Source: Brevundimonas halotolerans
Lineage (GTDB): Bacteria > Pseudomonadota > Alphaproteobacteria > Caulobacterales > Caulobacteraceae
Direction: 5' to 3'
Assembly (NCBI RefSeq): GCF_003730275.1
Contig: NZ_QTTA01000023.1
Span: 56,968 to 120,967 of the forward strand
DNA: 64,000 nucleotides
The position numbers and the translations under genes are program-made. The notes under the pieces are model-generated. The model saw only the letters and a program-made list of their open reading frames with translations. It was not told the DNA's origin and ran no database searches. Numbering within the stretch: position 1 is the first letter of the stretch; each line of letters opens with the position of its first letter. Shown in pieces: positions 26,513-34,356 of this stretch.

Positions 26513-27457
26513 GTGCAATTCTCCAATCACGCCCATAGGGATCAAATTGAACTGATCGCCGGCGAATACGCCGAAGACATCTTCCAGTCCTTCGGGGGTA
26601 CCGTGGAGCCATTTCTCCTTAGCTCTCGGTCCCGGCGCCACCTCTGGCTGGCGCTACTCGAAATCTATCCATCAGGTGCCAAAAGCGCGCTTGTCCGTTT
26701 CGGCTTTGATGCTGCTCCGATCCGACTCATTGACTGGGCCCTTGAGACTGCACCGCCCTTGCTGTGGCCGGTCATCCGGCGTTGCATGCCAGCCTCGGTT
26801 CTTTCGAAGGGGGCCTACAGCCAAATCGCTTCGCACCTCCGGGCCAGACCTCGATCTGGCCGCGTGTGGCTCCAGATGGGGACGATGACCCGGCGCGACT
26901 GGGCTGCTGCTCTGGCCTTGCCGGACTGTTTGGTCGAAAAGTCGGTGCTGGAATTGATGGCCGGCAACGAGGCCCGAGCCTTGGCAGTCCGCGACCTTTG
27001 GAACTTGGCAATAGACCAAGGCCGCGATCCGTCGAACCTCCGACGAGCAATCTGCACCGCAACCAGTATGGATGCGGTCGAATTAATTTTTACCCGGTCT
27101 CTCTCTGCCGATCAGCTTCCCGAGGCCCCAGTTCCGTCTGCTTCACAAATTCTGCCGATCCGAACGAAGCGGTCCCTGATGCAGCATGGCCAATCCATGA
27201 AGAACTGCATGGGGCGAAGTTTCGGGGCCGGCTTTGGAGTGCGTTCCCGAAACGACGCCTTCTTCATGTGGCTCGGCGACCCCGAGGGTCCGGCCATGAT
27301 CAGGTTGACCTACGACATAGACTGGAGATTGTCAGAGGTGAAGCTCACTGGGAACGCTCGACCGCCCGACATTCTCTATCGTCGCATAGTCGATGCATTC
27401 TCGACCGTTGGCGTGAAAGACCGACCGGACGTATCGGACTTGCTGCTGGCGCTTTAG
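26513..27457 (+). CDS. PcfJ-like protein
   Basis: 314 residues, GTG start. The C-terminal third holds the pattern LMQHGQSMKNCMGRSFGAG (about 223-241) followed by FFMWLGDPEGPAMIRLTY and LSEVKLTGNARPP. This resembles the PcfJ family core (a conserved His/Met-x-x-Cys block followed by a beta-rich region), whose members occur on plasmids and mobile elements and have no agreed function. The N-terminal 200 residues are helical and unrecognised. Its start lies immediately after a palindrome-covered promoter. Confidence 0.5.
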   Translation: MQFSNHAHRDQIELIAGEYAEDIFQSFGGTVEPFLLSSRSRRHLWLALLEIYPSGAKSALVRFGFDAAPIRLIDWALETAPPLLWPVIRRCMPASVLSKGAYSQIASHLRARPRSGRVWLQMGTMTRRDWAAALALPDCLVEKSVLELMAGNEARALAVRDLWNLAIDQGRDPSNLRRAICTATSMDAVELIFTRSLSADQLPEAPVPSASQILPIRTKRSLMQHGQSMKNCMGRSFGAGFGVRSRNDAFFMWLGDPEGPAMIRLTYDIDWRLSEVKLTGNARPPDILYRRIVDAFSTVGVKDRPDVSDLLLAL

Positions 27458-27582
27458 CCGTTGTCACGTTTGAGCATGCTCTGCGAGACGTCAGCCCCTG
27501 TGACAACCTTTGGGGCCTCCGGCGTAACGCAAGGCTGGTCACCGACCTTTTGTTACACTGCCCACCTTGGGTGGACCCAAAA

Positions 27583-28218
27583 ATGACAATGGAGAACTGT
27601 TTGGGAAATCGATTTGGGTACGCTCGTGTGTCCACTCAAAGCCAATCTCTGGATGGCCAACGAGAGGCTCTCTCCGCCGCCGGGGCGACAGCCATTCTGG
27701 AAGAACATGTGTCCGGCAAGAGCTTGGATGGCAGGTCGCAACTCGCGTTGCTGCTGGACCTCGTTCAAAGCGGGGACAGGATTTATGTCCATAGGTTGGA
27801 CCGTCTCGGGCGTAACGTTCGAGACCTCATTAACGTGGTTCAAACCCTCCGAGACAAAGGCGCGACGCTGGAAGTCTTGGAGCCAAGGCTCGTCATCGGC
27901 GATGATCTGGCCTCCCGCATTCTGCTGCTCAGCCTTGGTTTGACGAGCGAGATTGAACGAGATTTCATTCTTGAACGTCAGCGAGGTGGGATTGCCCGTC
28001 GCAAGGAACTGGATCGCGGCCTCCCAAAGGATCAACGCGCCTATCGAGGCAGGCCTCGTTCTGTGAATGGCGAGAAGATTAGGCTGATGGCCTCAGACGG
28101 TTTTGGACCAAGCGCTATAGCGAAAAGCTTAGGGGTGTCGCGAATGTCCGTGTACCGGTATTTGCGGCAGGGACCTGAAGCGGGCTTTCCGATCACCGAG
28201 CCCCGTACATTGCCATAG
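27583..28218 (+). CDS. Serine recombinase (resolvase/invertase family)
   Basis: 211 residues from the ATG at 27583; the ATG at 27589 is possible. The long frame upstream is non-coding or antisense to sense of the PcfJ-like gene. Catalytic serine in FGYARVSTQSQSLDGQ (about 12-27), then the arginine-rich block HRLDRLGRNVRDLI, LTSEIERDFILERQRGGI and a C-terminal HTH (GFGPSAIAKSLGVSRMSVYRYL). Small resolvases of this kind resolve cointegrates or invert promoters. No Tn3-type transposase is nearby, so it may be a remnant of a lost transposon or serve the island. Confidence 0.88.
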   Translation: MTMENCLGNRFGYARVSTQSQSLDGQREALSAAGATAILEEHVSGKSLDGRSQLALLLDLVQSGDRIYVHRLDRLGRNVRDLINVVQTLRDKGATLEVLEPRLVIGDDLASRILLLSLGLTSEIERDFILERQRGGIARRKELDRGLPKDQRAYRGRPRSVNGEKIRLMASDGFGPSAIAKSLGVSRMSVYRYLRQGPEAGFPITEPRTLP

Positions 28219-28428
28219 CGTCCCATGAACCAATCCCCGCTCGTGGGAGACAGCCTAGACCTCTATCAATATCCCGGCTGCCGCCTTCGGCCACAGGATA
28301 GACCCCGTGACCCTCGCCACGATCACCCTATGACCTGTTCGGTTGGCCACGCGAACTCTCTGCGTCAGTGGTCGTGCTTGTGAATTCCGGTTCTTCCGTT
28401 TCGGCAAATGCTACCGCCCGGCGACGTC
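28219..28428. other. Intergenic gap
   Basis: About 210 bp between the serine recombinase stop and the minus-strand M15-like gene end. No gene, tRNA or convincing terminator was seen. Confidence 0.3.
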
Positions 28429-29046
28429 TCAGACGGTCAGCTTTGGGAAGTCAGAGTACCACTCGTCGTGCTTGTCTGCATGGCCCGCCATCCCCGGCTT
28501 CGTGAGACAGCCATTTGGGATGTAGTGGTCGATCCGCCGCTCTGGCTGTTCCCGCCAAGTCAGGTTGAAAGCCGCTCGGGTCTTGAAGAACTCCATGTTC
28601 GAGTAGGGAAGATGGTCGTGAACCCACCAAGCCAGCGCCCGCCAGTCGCGCCCGGCCTCGTAGAGATCGGCGAACCACGGCACGACGACGCAGGCCGTCG
28701 CCCCCATCCGTCCTTCTGCGTCACGCCGATCCCAAATGTGACCTGCGAAATTCGCCTCATTGCTGGCGCAGCCGAGGTTGCCTTTGGCGTTACCGAATGC
28801 GTTGAGGGTGGGCGACCGATAGGCTGAACGGATCGCGATGCGCCCGAACGTGGCGTTCAGCGGTTCGAGGAGTTCGACGCACAGCTTCGTTCCCGCCTCG
28901 ATAGCGAGCTTCGGTTCTTCGGGGATGTTCGGCAAGCCGTGGAAGTTGGCGATCTCACTGTAGAGGAAATCACGCATAAAGAAGTTGGGCGACAGCCGAA
29001 CTCGGCCCAGTTCCTCAAGAGCGGCGACCGACTTGGGCGTTCTCAT
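28429..29046 (-). CDS. Peptidase M15-like protein (third gene of the interrupted operon)
   Basis: 205 residues. The ATG at 29046 was chosen because it overlaps the upstream stop (ATGA). LSPNFFMRDFLYSE near the start, then LCVELLEPLNATFGRIAIRSAYRSPTLN and GHIWDRRDAEGRMGA, follow the order of M15-type D-Ala-D-Ala carboxypeptidase domains (a His and Asp that would bind zinc are present). The remaining C-terminal half (HDHLPYSNMEFFKTRAAFNLTW) is unlike phage endolysins. Activity is uncertain. It was transcribed behind two small genes before a transposon split the operon. Confidence 0.5.
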   Translation of the reverse strand: MRTPKSVAALEELGRVRLSPNFFMRDFLYSEIANFHGLPNIPEEPKLAIEAGTKLCVELLEPLNATFGRIAIRSAYRSPTLNAFGNAKGNLGCASNEANFAGHIWDRRDAEGRMGATACVVVPWFADLYEAGRDWRALAWWVHDHLPYSNMEFFKTRAAFNLTWREQPERRIDHYIPNGCLTKPGMAGHADKHDEWYSDFPKLTV

Positions 29047-29441
29047 CAGACCCAAGTGGCGGCAGTTTTGGCGACGCAATGCGGCGGCAGGTCTTTGTCG
29101 GGGCCCTTTTTGTAGCCAAGCGAGCGCATGAGGGTGCCGACGATTTCTCCCGCTCGGTTGGTGCCAAAGTTATGGGAGCCGTAATCGACCCCGAGGGCGA
29201 CCTGAAGGAGCGGATCGACACCCGCCATCGCGGCCTCACCCGCCATTGTCGCGGTGATCGCAGCCTCGCGACCTTCTGGCGAATAGGCCACTTTGATCAT
29301 GGCTAGCGTGATTGGGTCGTCGCCCTTCAAGGCCGCGTCTTCGGAGTATGGCAGACCTACCGTCTCGATCTGCGCCTTCAACTGGGCGCCTTTGGGCGTG
29401 TCCCCAAGGCGCGATGCATTCTTATATAGCTCGGCCCGCTG
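29046..29441 (-). pseudogene. 3' part of a gene split by the metal-resistance transposon
   Basis: Codes for about 131 residues beginning, after the junction, RAELYKNASRLGDTPKGAQ and ending in TAATWV. The 5' part lies at 39147-39205. Joining the halves with one copy of the 8-bp target gives an uninterrupted frame of about 150 residues (MAKKWTLEELMSMSIPQR then AELYKNASRL). The protein is helical and unrecognised. Its stop overlaps the start of the M15-like gene. No stop codons have accumulated in either half, so the insertion looks recent. Confidence 0.8.
29434..29441 (+). repeat. 8-bp target-site duplication, left copy
   Basis: gcccgctg immediately outside the left terminal repeat. The same octamer stands immediately outside the right terminal repeat at 39147-39154, in direct orientation. 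Confidence 0.85.
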
Positions 29442-29459
29442 GGTGGTGACGCAGTTTGA
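29442..29459 (+). repeat. Left terminal inverted repeat of transposon
   Basis: ggtggtgacgcagtttga, 18 bp, exact complement of 39129-39146. Beyond the 18 bp the two ends diverge apart from scattered matches. Confidence 0.88.
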
Positions 29460-29504
29460 TTTTAGGGGTTAGGCATCTCGACCCAGGGACAGGGTCCAAG
29501 ACGT

Positions 29505-30734
29505 CTAGGAATAGTAGCCCCGCTTGAAGTAGTCCCCCAGACAGACGTTGCAGATCGAGTGGTCGTCGGGCTGGATGGCGACCGACGCGGCGATCGCATC
29601 TTCCAGCGAGTAATAGGGCATCCAGACCCCGGACGGCGTGGCGCCAGCCTTCCGGCCCTGGCCGTCACGGCAAAAAGCGCATTCCGCTTTGTGAACCTTG
29701 GTGGATTGGTGGGTATGGCTCGAATAGACCCAGTGCGACGGTGCCAGCACGACATCATCGTCCGAGACCTCGATCAGGATCGGGTCGGTGGGGGGCTCTT
29801 CGCCCTGTTCGGCCTCCATGAGCCGGCGTTCGGCGGTGTAGTCGTCCGCCATCGCCAGCATGTCGGCGACCGACCAGAGTCGCGTCGCAAGGCCGGCCGC
29901 GATAGCCGCCGGGTCCCTCTTGATCCATTGGCTGCTGCGCGTTCCATCGGGCCGAAGGCGGGGCCGCATCGGGCGCGGAATCCAACAGTAGTTATGATAG
30001 ACCGCCCACATGGCGATATGCCGCTCGTGGTTCAGCAGCGTCTTGGAGAAGGCGTTGGTCTTCCGGTTGAAGCGCCGGTTGCCCATTCGCAGGTTCAGGT
30101 TCTGCCGTTCGATGTATGACGTGTGGGTGTCTTCGACGCGCCACTCGCCCGAGCCCTTTTTCCGGTTGGCGCCGATATAGCGTCCGCCCGGCGCCTTGTT
30201 CCCGTTCTTGTCCTGCTTGTCGTATTGCTTCTCCAGGATGCCGTAGTCAGCATCCGCGCCAAAAGCGTTCCTGAAGGCCTTCGTGTAGGCCTTCAGGCCG
30301 TCGGTCGCGAGGTGCGGCCGGACAACGAACCCGCCGTCCGGGCTCCGTTCCAACTTCCCCGCCACCTTCTTCAAGAACTTGCTGGCGTTGAGAGCGTCCT
30401 GATCGCCGAGGTGGTATTCCAAGATCAGCTTGGAGTCCGCGCACATGGCGAGGTAGGTCCAGACACGGCCAGCGCCTTCGGGTGGGTCGATCATGTCCGA
30501 CAGATTCTTTTCCTTCGCCGCAACGAACGAATGCAGTTCGTCGGCCTGGATGTTGGCGACCCGCAGGTTCTTGATGCTCTTCATCTGTTCGATGGCCCAG
30601 TCGCCGACCTCGGCGAACAGCTTGGCAACCGTGTTCTGGCTGACCTCGAAGATGCGCTCGCAGGACCGTTGCGACATGCCTTCGCAGAGACAGTGGAGCA
30701 TACGGATGCGCAGGTCTTGCGGCTTGCGGTTCAC
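29505..30734 (-). CDS. IS1-like DDE transposase with C-terminal double-CxxC extension
   Basis: 409 residues, GTG start with GAGGAG eight bases upstream. The N-terminus is a helix-turn-helix (GMSQRSCERIFEVSQNTVAKLF, about 19-40). The DDE-type core shows Asp in NIQADELHSFV (about 64), Asp in HLATDGLKAYTK (about 141) and Glu in SYIERQNLNLRMGNR (about 206), with the IS1-like sequence NAFSKTLLNHERHIAMW following. The last 130 residues are unusual: two CxxC pairs (ECAFC and ICNVC) could hold a zinc ion. Classical IS1 transposase is only about 230 residues. Stop lies 45 bp inside the left terminal repeat. Confidence 0.85.
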   Translation of the reverse strand: MNRKPQDLRIRMLHCLCEGMSQRSCERIFEVSQNTVAKLFAEVGDWAIEQMKSIKNLRVANIQADELHSFVAAKEKNLSDMIDPPEGAGRVWTYLAMCADSKLILEYHLGDQDALNASKFLKKVAGKLERSPDGGFVVRPHLATDGLKAYTKAFRNAFGADADYGILEKQYDKQDKNGNKAPGGRYIGANRKKGSGEWRVEDTHTSYIERQNLNLRMGNRRFNRKTNAFSKTLLNHERHIAMWAVYHNYCWIPRPMRPRLRPDGTRSSQWIKRDPAAIAAGLATRLWSVADMLAMADDYTAERRLMEAEQGEEPPTDPILIEVSDDDVVLAPSHWVYSSHTHQSTKVHKAECAFCRDGQGRKAGATPSGVWMPYYSLEDAIAASVAIQPDDHSICNVCLGDYFKRGYYS

Positions 30735-30984
30735 GGGTGCGGCTCCTCGTGCGCCCGGACGAACATCCAGAACTCGTCGAGTTCGAGGATCGAGCCTTCT
30801 TCTCCGCCGAACCGTCGAGCAACAGACTCCTTCGCCGCCAGACCGCAGGTTTCTGCCGCCGCCGGTCGATCAAGGCATTCGGATGCTCTCTCCACGTCTC
30901 ATCCTCCTCACTCGCGCTTGGGATGAAGGCCGCTCATAAAGCACCGGCATCTCAACGTCAACGACATATCGGCGTATCGTGTAG

Positions 30985-31055
30985 TGTCAAGATTGCTGAC
31001 ATTGACTGTTGCGGGATGTCACGATTCCTGACATACAGTGTCAGCCTGCTTGACA
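30985..31055 (+). promoter_or_regulatory. Three TGTCA-N7-TGACA operators before the ArsR gene
   Basis: Three 17-bp inverted repeats: 30985-31001 (spacer AGATTGC), 31017-31033 (CGATTCC) and 31039-31055 (GCCTGCT). All keep the five-base arms exactly. The first two share GATT in the spacer. TTGACA of the third could itself serve as a -35 box. They lie 75-145 bp upstream of the ArsR start and are very likely its own binding sites. Confidence 0.7.
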
Positions 31056-31129
31056 CACCAATGAACAGGTTGACGAATATCGTTTTCTCGGTAGAGTCCG
31101 AAACTCAATATATCGGAGGAGTCCGAATT

Positions 31130-31447
31130 ATGGATATGGCAGTGGTTATGATGGGCTTCTCGGCTCTGTCGACGTTGTCGCGCGTGGAAATCCTGCGGCT
31201 TCTGGCAAAGGAAGCCCCGCCCGAGGGGATGAAGTCGGGCGATATTGCAAAGAAGTTGGGTGTCGCTCAGAACACCCTCTCGACCCAACTGATGATGTTG
31301 TCCCACGCGAGGCTGGTCCAATATCAAAGGGACGGACGGTCGATCCTGTATCGCGTAGATCAGGAGAATCTTCAGGCGCTGTCTGACTTCCTGCTGAAAG
31401 AATGTGGGGGCGAAGCGACTTCGAAGCCGACGCGAAAGGCCGCATAG
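31130..31447 (+). CDS. ArsR/SmtB-family regulator of the metal operon
   Basis: 105 residues from the ATG at 31130, which follows CGGAGGAG at eight bases. The frame upstream is open but is not coding. A winged-helix domain is clear: LSRVEILRLLAK, then KSGDIAKKLGVAQNTLSTQLMMLSHARLVQYQRDGRSILYRV. In this family metal binding or another signal releases the repressor. No ArsR-type CxC metal site is visible, so the inducer contact is unclear; some relatives sense sulfur species or act without ligand. It precedes czcCBA on the same strand and has three operators upstream. Confidence 0.88.
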   Translation: MDMAVVMMGFSALSTLSRVEILRLLAKEAPPEGMKSGDIAKKLGVAQNTLSTQLMMLSHARLVQYQRDGRSILYRVDQENLQALSDFLLKECGGEATSKPTRKAA

Positions 31448-31499
31448 CTGCGTTGTCACATCTCATTGCCTGACGATCAGAGTGTGCTACACGGCCCAG

Positions 31500-31844
31500 A
31501 TGGTGCACGAGCGGCGCAGATTGGGGTTGGTGGCGGCGCTCTTTGCGCTGTTCGTAGCCGTCTTCATTCTGATCCCGACCGTCGATGCAGCAGCCTGTGC
31601 CGTGGAACTGGAACCCGCTCATGCGGCGGCGTCGGTCGCCTACGACGGTGGTGATCTGCCGTCTGATTCCGACGACCATGCCATCTGCTCACATGGCCAC
31701 TGTCATCACAGCGGGACCACTTTGCCGCCCTCTCCCCAATCAGTCGCGATGACGGCGGCCGTCGCGCCGAACCTGCTGCGCCCCGCAGACGAGCCCTTGG
31801 CGTCTCGCGCGTCCGGCGGCCTGGAACGCCCTCCCAGAGCCTGA
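31500..31844 (+). CDS. Small exported histidine-rich protein of the czc operon
   Basis: 114 residues from the ATG at 31500. A short basic N-terminus and hydrophobic segment (LGLVAALFALFVAVFILIPTVDAAA) form a signal peptide. The mature protein carries HAICSHGHCHHSG, a Cys/His cluster likely to bind metal. Small periplasmic His-rich proteins of this sort (CzcI-like) are regularly found before czcC and are thought to modulate metal sensing or efflux. Sequence similarity to a named family was not established. Confidence 0.7.
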   Translation: MVHERRRLGLVAALFALFVAVFILIPTVDAAACAVELEPAHAAASVAYDGGDLPSDSDDHAICSHGHCHHSGTTLPPSPQSVAMTAAVAPNLLRPADEPLASRASGGLERPPRA

Positions 31845-31901
31845 CGATGTCCTGCGCCTCTCGGCGCGCGTCAATCGTCTGGAACTTCTGGGATATGGAA
31901 C

Positions 31902-33155
31902 ATGTCACCCCTGAAATCTGGTCGATCGCGTCTCGCGATCGGCTGCGCCGTGGTCGCGATGGCGACCGCCGCGATCGGCCCCGCCTGGGCCGATCCCGTG
32001 CCCTCATATGAAAAATTGCTTGAGCGCATCGGGCTCACACCGGGCGCGCTAGAGGCGGAGGCCTTGGTGGATGCGGCCGAAGCCCGCGCTCGTCAGGCCG
32101 GCGTGAGGCCGAACCCGGAACTCAGTCTCGAAGCTGAAAACGCTCTCGGAACCGGCCCCTTCTCGGGTTACGGGAACGCCGAGACGACCTTGTCCGTCAG
32201 CCAGGACTTGGAACTCTGGGGACGGCGGGGCGCAAGGGTCGGGGTGGCCCAAGCTGAAGGCAGAACGTCCCTTCTCCGGCGCGATCTCGCCACTCTGGAT
32301 GCCGCTGGCAGGCTCGCGCTGGCCTATGCCGAGGCTGAAGCCGCCGACCGGCGTTTCGTCCTCGCTCAGGAAGCCCTCGACCTGACGATCGCGGACGCTC
32401 GCGCATTGATGATCCTGGTGGAAGAGGGGCGCGAGCCCTTATTTCGCGGCATTCAGGCCCAGAGCGAGGCAGCGGCGGCGAGGGCAGCGCTTGACGAAGC
32501 CGAGGCTGAACGGGACGCCGCCTTCGCAAGACTCACCGCCGTGGCGATGCTGCCGAACCCGGCGACTTCGATCGAAAACAGCCTGCTGGACCGCGAGCCC
32601 CCTGCCGTCGTCCCGACATCCACGGCGTCACCGGAGGTGAGGGTGGCGGAGGCCGAACGCGACGCCGCTGAAAGCCGGATCGAGGTGGAGCGGGTGCGAG
32701 CACGGCCGGACGTTAGGGTCTCGGTCGGCGTCCGCCGCTACGAGGCTGAAGACGCGACCGCACTCACGTTTGGCGTCAGCATGCCCTTGCCCCTCTTCGA
32801 CCGGAACCGGGGCAACTACGATGCCGCACAGGCCGAGTTCCGCGCCGCCGACGCCCGCGTAATGGCCGCGCGGCAGACGACTCAGGCGGACCTAGCCGGC
32901 GCCGAAGCCAGGCTTCGGTCGGCCAGCAGCCGCGTGTGGGCCACCGACGCAGGGGTGACCGCCGCTGAGGAGGCGTATCGCCTCTCACGGATCGGATTTG
33001 AAGCCGGTCGCATCTCGCAGCTCGAACTCAGTTCATCCCGCGCGGCGCTCATCGCCGCCCGCAACGCCGCCGTGGACGCTCGCCTCGCGCGGGTTCGGGC
33101 GGAAGTCGATCTGGCGCTCCTGCAAGGACGCGCCCCGTTTGGAACATCGCTATGA
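31902..33155 (+). CDS. czcC: Outer-membrane efflux protein, CzcC-like (TolC family)
   Basis: 417 residues. A signal peptide ends near AIGPAWADP (about 34). The TolC-type repeats are long helices with family blocks ARQAGVRPNPELSLEAEN (about 66-83), DLELWGRRGAR and AYRLSRIGFEAGRISQLELSSSR. It would form the outer-membrane channel of a tripartite cation efflux pump (Co, Zn, Cd or similar). The gene overlaps czcB by 4 bp. Confidence 0.9.
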   Translation: MSPLKSGRSRLAIGCAVVAMATAAIGPAWADPVPSYEKLLERIGLTPGALEAEALVDAAEARARQAGVRPNPELSLEAENALGTGPFSGYGNAETTLSVSQDLELWGRRGARVGVAQAEGRTSLLRRDLATLDAAGRLALAYAEAEAADRRFVLAQEALDLTIADARALMILVEEGREPLFRGIQAQSEAAAARAALDEAEAERDAAFARLTAVAMLPNPATSIENSLLDREPPAVVPTSTASPEVRVAEAERDAAESRIEVERVRARPDVRVSVGVRRYEAEDATALTFGVSMPLPLFDRNRGNYDAAQAEFRAADARVMAARQTTQADLAGAEARLRSASSRVWATDAGVTAAEEAYRLSRIGFEAGRISQLELSSSRAALIAARNAAVDARLARVRAEVDLALLQGRAPFGTSL

Positions 33156-34345
33156 AAAGCACGCCCAAGATCAATAAGACCTGGCTGATGGCCGGGGTCG
33201 CCGCCGTCGTCGTCCTGGGTGGCGCGGGGCTCTATGCCATGATCCGCTCACCCTCCGAGGCTCCGGCGGTGCAGGGGGAAGCCGGACATTCCGAAGCGGA
33301 AGGCGAGCACGCCGAAGGTGAGGAAGTGGGCGGCGAAGAAGGCGTCATCTTCCTGACTGCGGCCCAGATCACCGCCGCCAACATCGCGATCGTCCCCGTA
33401 ACCGGCGGCGGCGGCGGCGAAACCCGACTGTCGGGCCGGGTGGAACCGATGATCGACGCGAGGGCCGTCGTGGCGGCGTCCGTCGGCGGCCGGGTCGAGC
33501 GCATGCTGGTCGCGCCGGGGCAGTCCGTGCGCGCGGGACAGCCCTTGGCCATTCTGGTCAGTGGCGATGCCGCCAGCCTTCGGGCCGACGCCGACGCTGC
33601 GGAGGCCAATGCGATTGCCGCCGAACAGGCGCATAGCCGCGAGGAAAGCCTGGCCGATCAGGGTGTCGTGGCCCGCCGGGACGCCGAGGTCGCTCATGCC
33701 CAGGCGCTCAGCGCCCAGGCGGCGGCCCGCGCCGCGCGCGCGCGCGCCTCCGCCGCCGGATCGCCCAACGCCTCGGGGCGGCTCAGCGTGACCAGCCCGA
33801 TCTCGGGTGTCGTCACCAGTGTTCAGGTCGGGCCTGGCGGCTTCGCGGCCCAGGGCGGGGTGATCGCCGAGGTCACTAACCCCGCACGGGTCGAGATCGT
33901 CTTCAACGCCCCGCCTGCTCTCGCCGCCCAGGTCCGTGCTGGCAGCGCGGTCAGTGTGCAGGGACCGGCCGGAGAGTTCGACGCCGTCGTCACCGGCGTC
34001 GCCGCCGGAGCCGGCGCCGAGAGCGGCGCGACCGTCATTCGCGCGCGTCCGACCGGGGGCGTGCTGCCCCCGGCCGGGTCAGCGGTGTCCGGCAGCATCG
34101 TCACCGGTGAGGCCATCGGCGGCTTCACCGTTCCGTCCGAGGCCGTCCAGACGGTCGAGGGGGCCAATGTTGTGTTCGTGCGCACGGCCGAAGGCTTCCG
34201 TGTCGCGCCGGTGCTGGTCGGCCGACAGGCCGGAGGCCGGACTGAAATCCTGAGCGGCCTGACCGGGGCCGAGCGCATCGCCGGGGCCAACGCCTTCCTC
34301 CTCAAAGCCGAACTCGCCAAGGGCGAGGCCGAGCACGGCCACTAG
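33152..34345 (+). CDS. czcB: RND efflux periplasmic adaptor, CzcB-like
   Basis: 397 residues. One N-terminal membrane helix (about 11-30) is followed by a His/Glu-rich stretch (EAGHSEAEGEHAEGEE) that may bind metal. Then come the lipoyl/barrel-sandwich hybrid domain (VAASVGGRVERMLVAPGQSV and LSVTSPISGVVTSVQVGPG) around a helical hairpin, and a C-terminal beta-barrel. It links the inner-membrane pump to CzcC. The start overlaps the czcC stop. Confidence 0.92.
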   Translation: MKSTPKINKTWLMAGVAAVVVLGGAGLYAMIRSPSEAPAVQGEAGHSEAEGEHAEGEEVGGEEGVIFLTAAQITAANIAIVPVTGGGGGETRLSGRVEPMIDARAVVAASVGGRVERMLVAPGQSVRAGQPLAILVSGDAASLRADADAAEANAIAAEQAHSREESLADQGVVARRDAEVAHAQALSAQAAARAARARASAAGSPNASGRLSVTSPISGVVTSVQVGPGGFAAQGGVIAEVTNPARVEIVFNAPPALAAQVRAGSAVSVQGPAGEFDAVVTGVAAGAGAESGATVIRARPTGGVLPPAGSAVSGSIVTGEAIGGFTVPSEAVQTVEGANVVFVRTAEGFRVAPVLVGRQAGGRTEILSGLTGAERIAGANAFLLKAELAKGEAEHGH

Positions 34346-34356
34346 GGGCGACGATC

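Noticed and set aside
26764..27582. Long N-terminal extension of the serine recombinase frame
   Set aside because: It overlaps the PcfJ-like gene in another frame and has no sensible protein sequence; the catalytic domain starts after the ATG at 27583.
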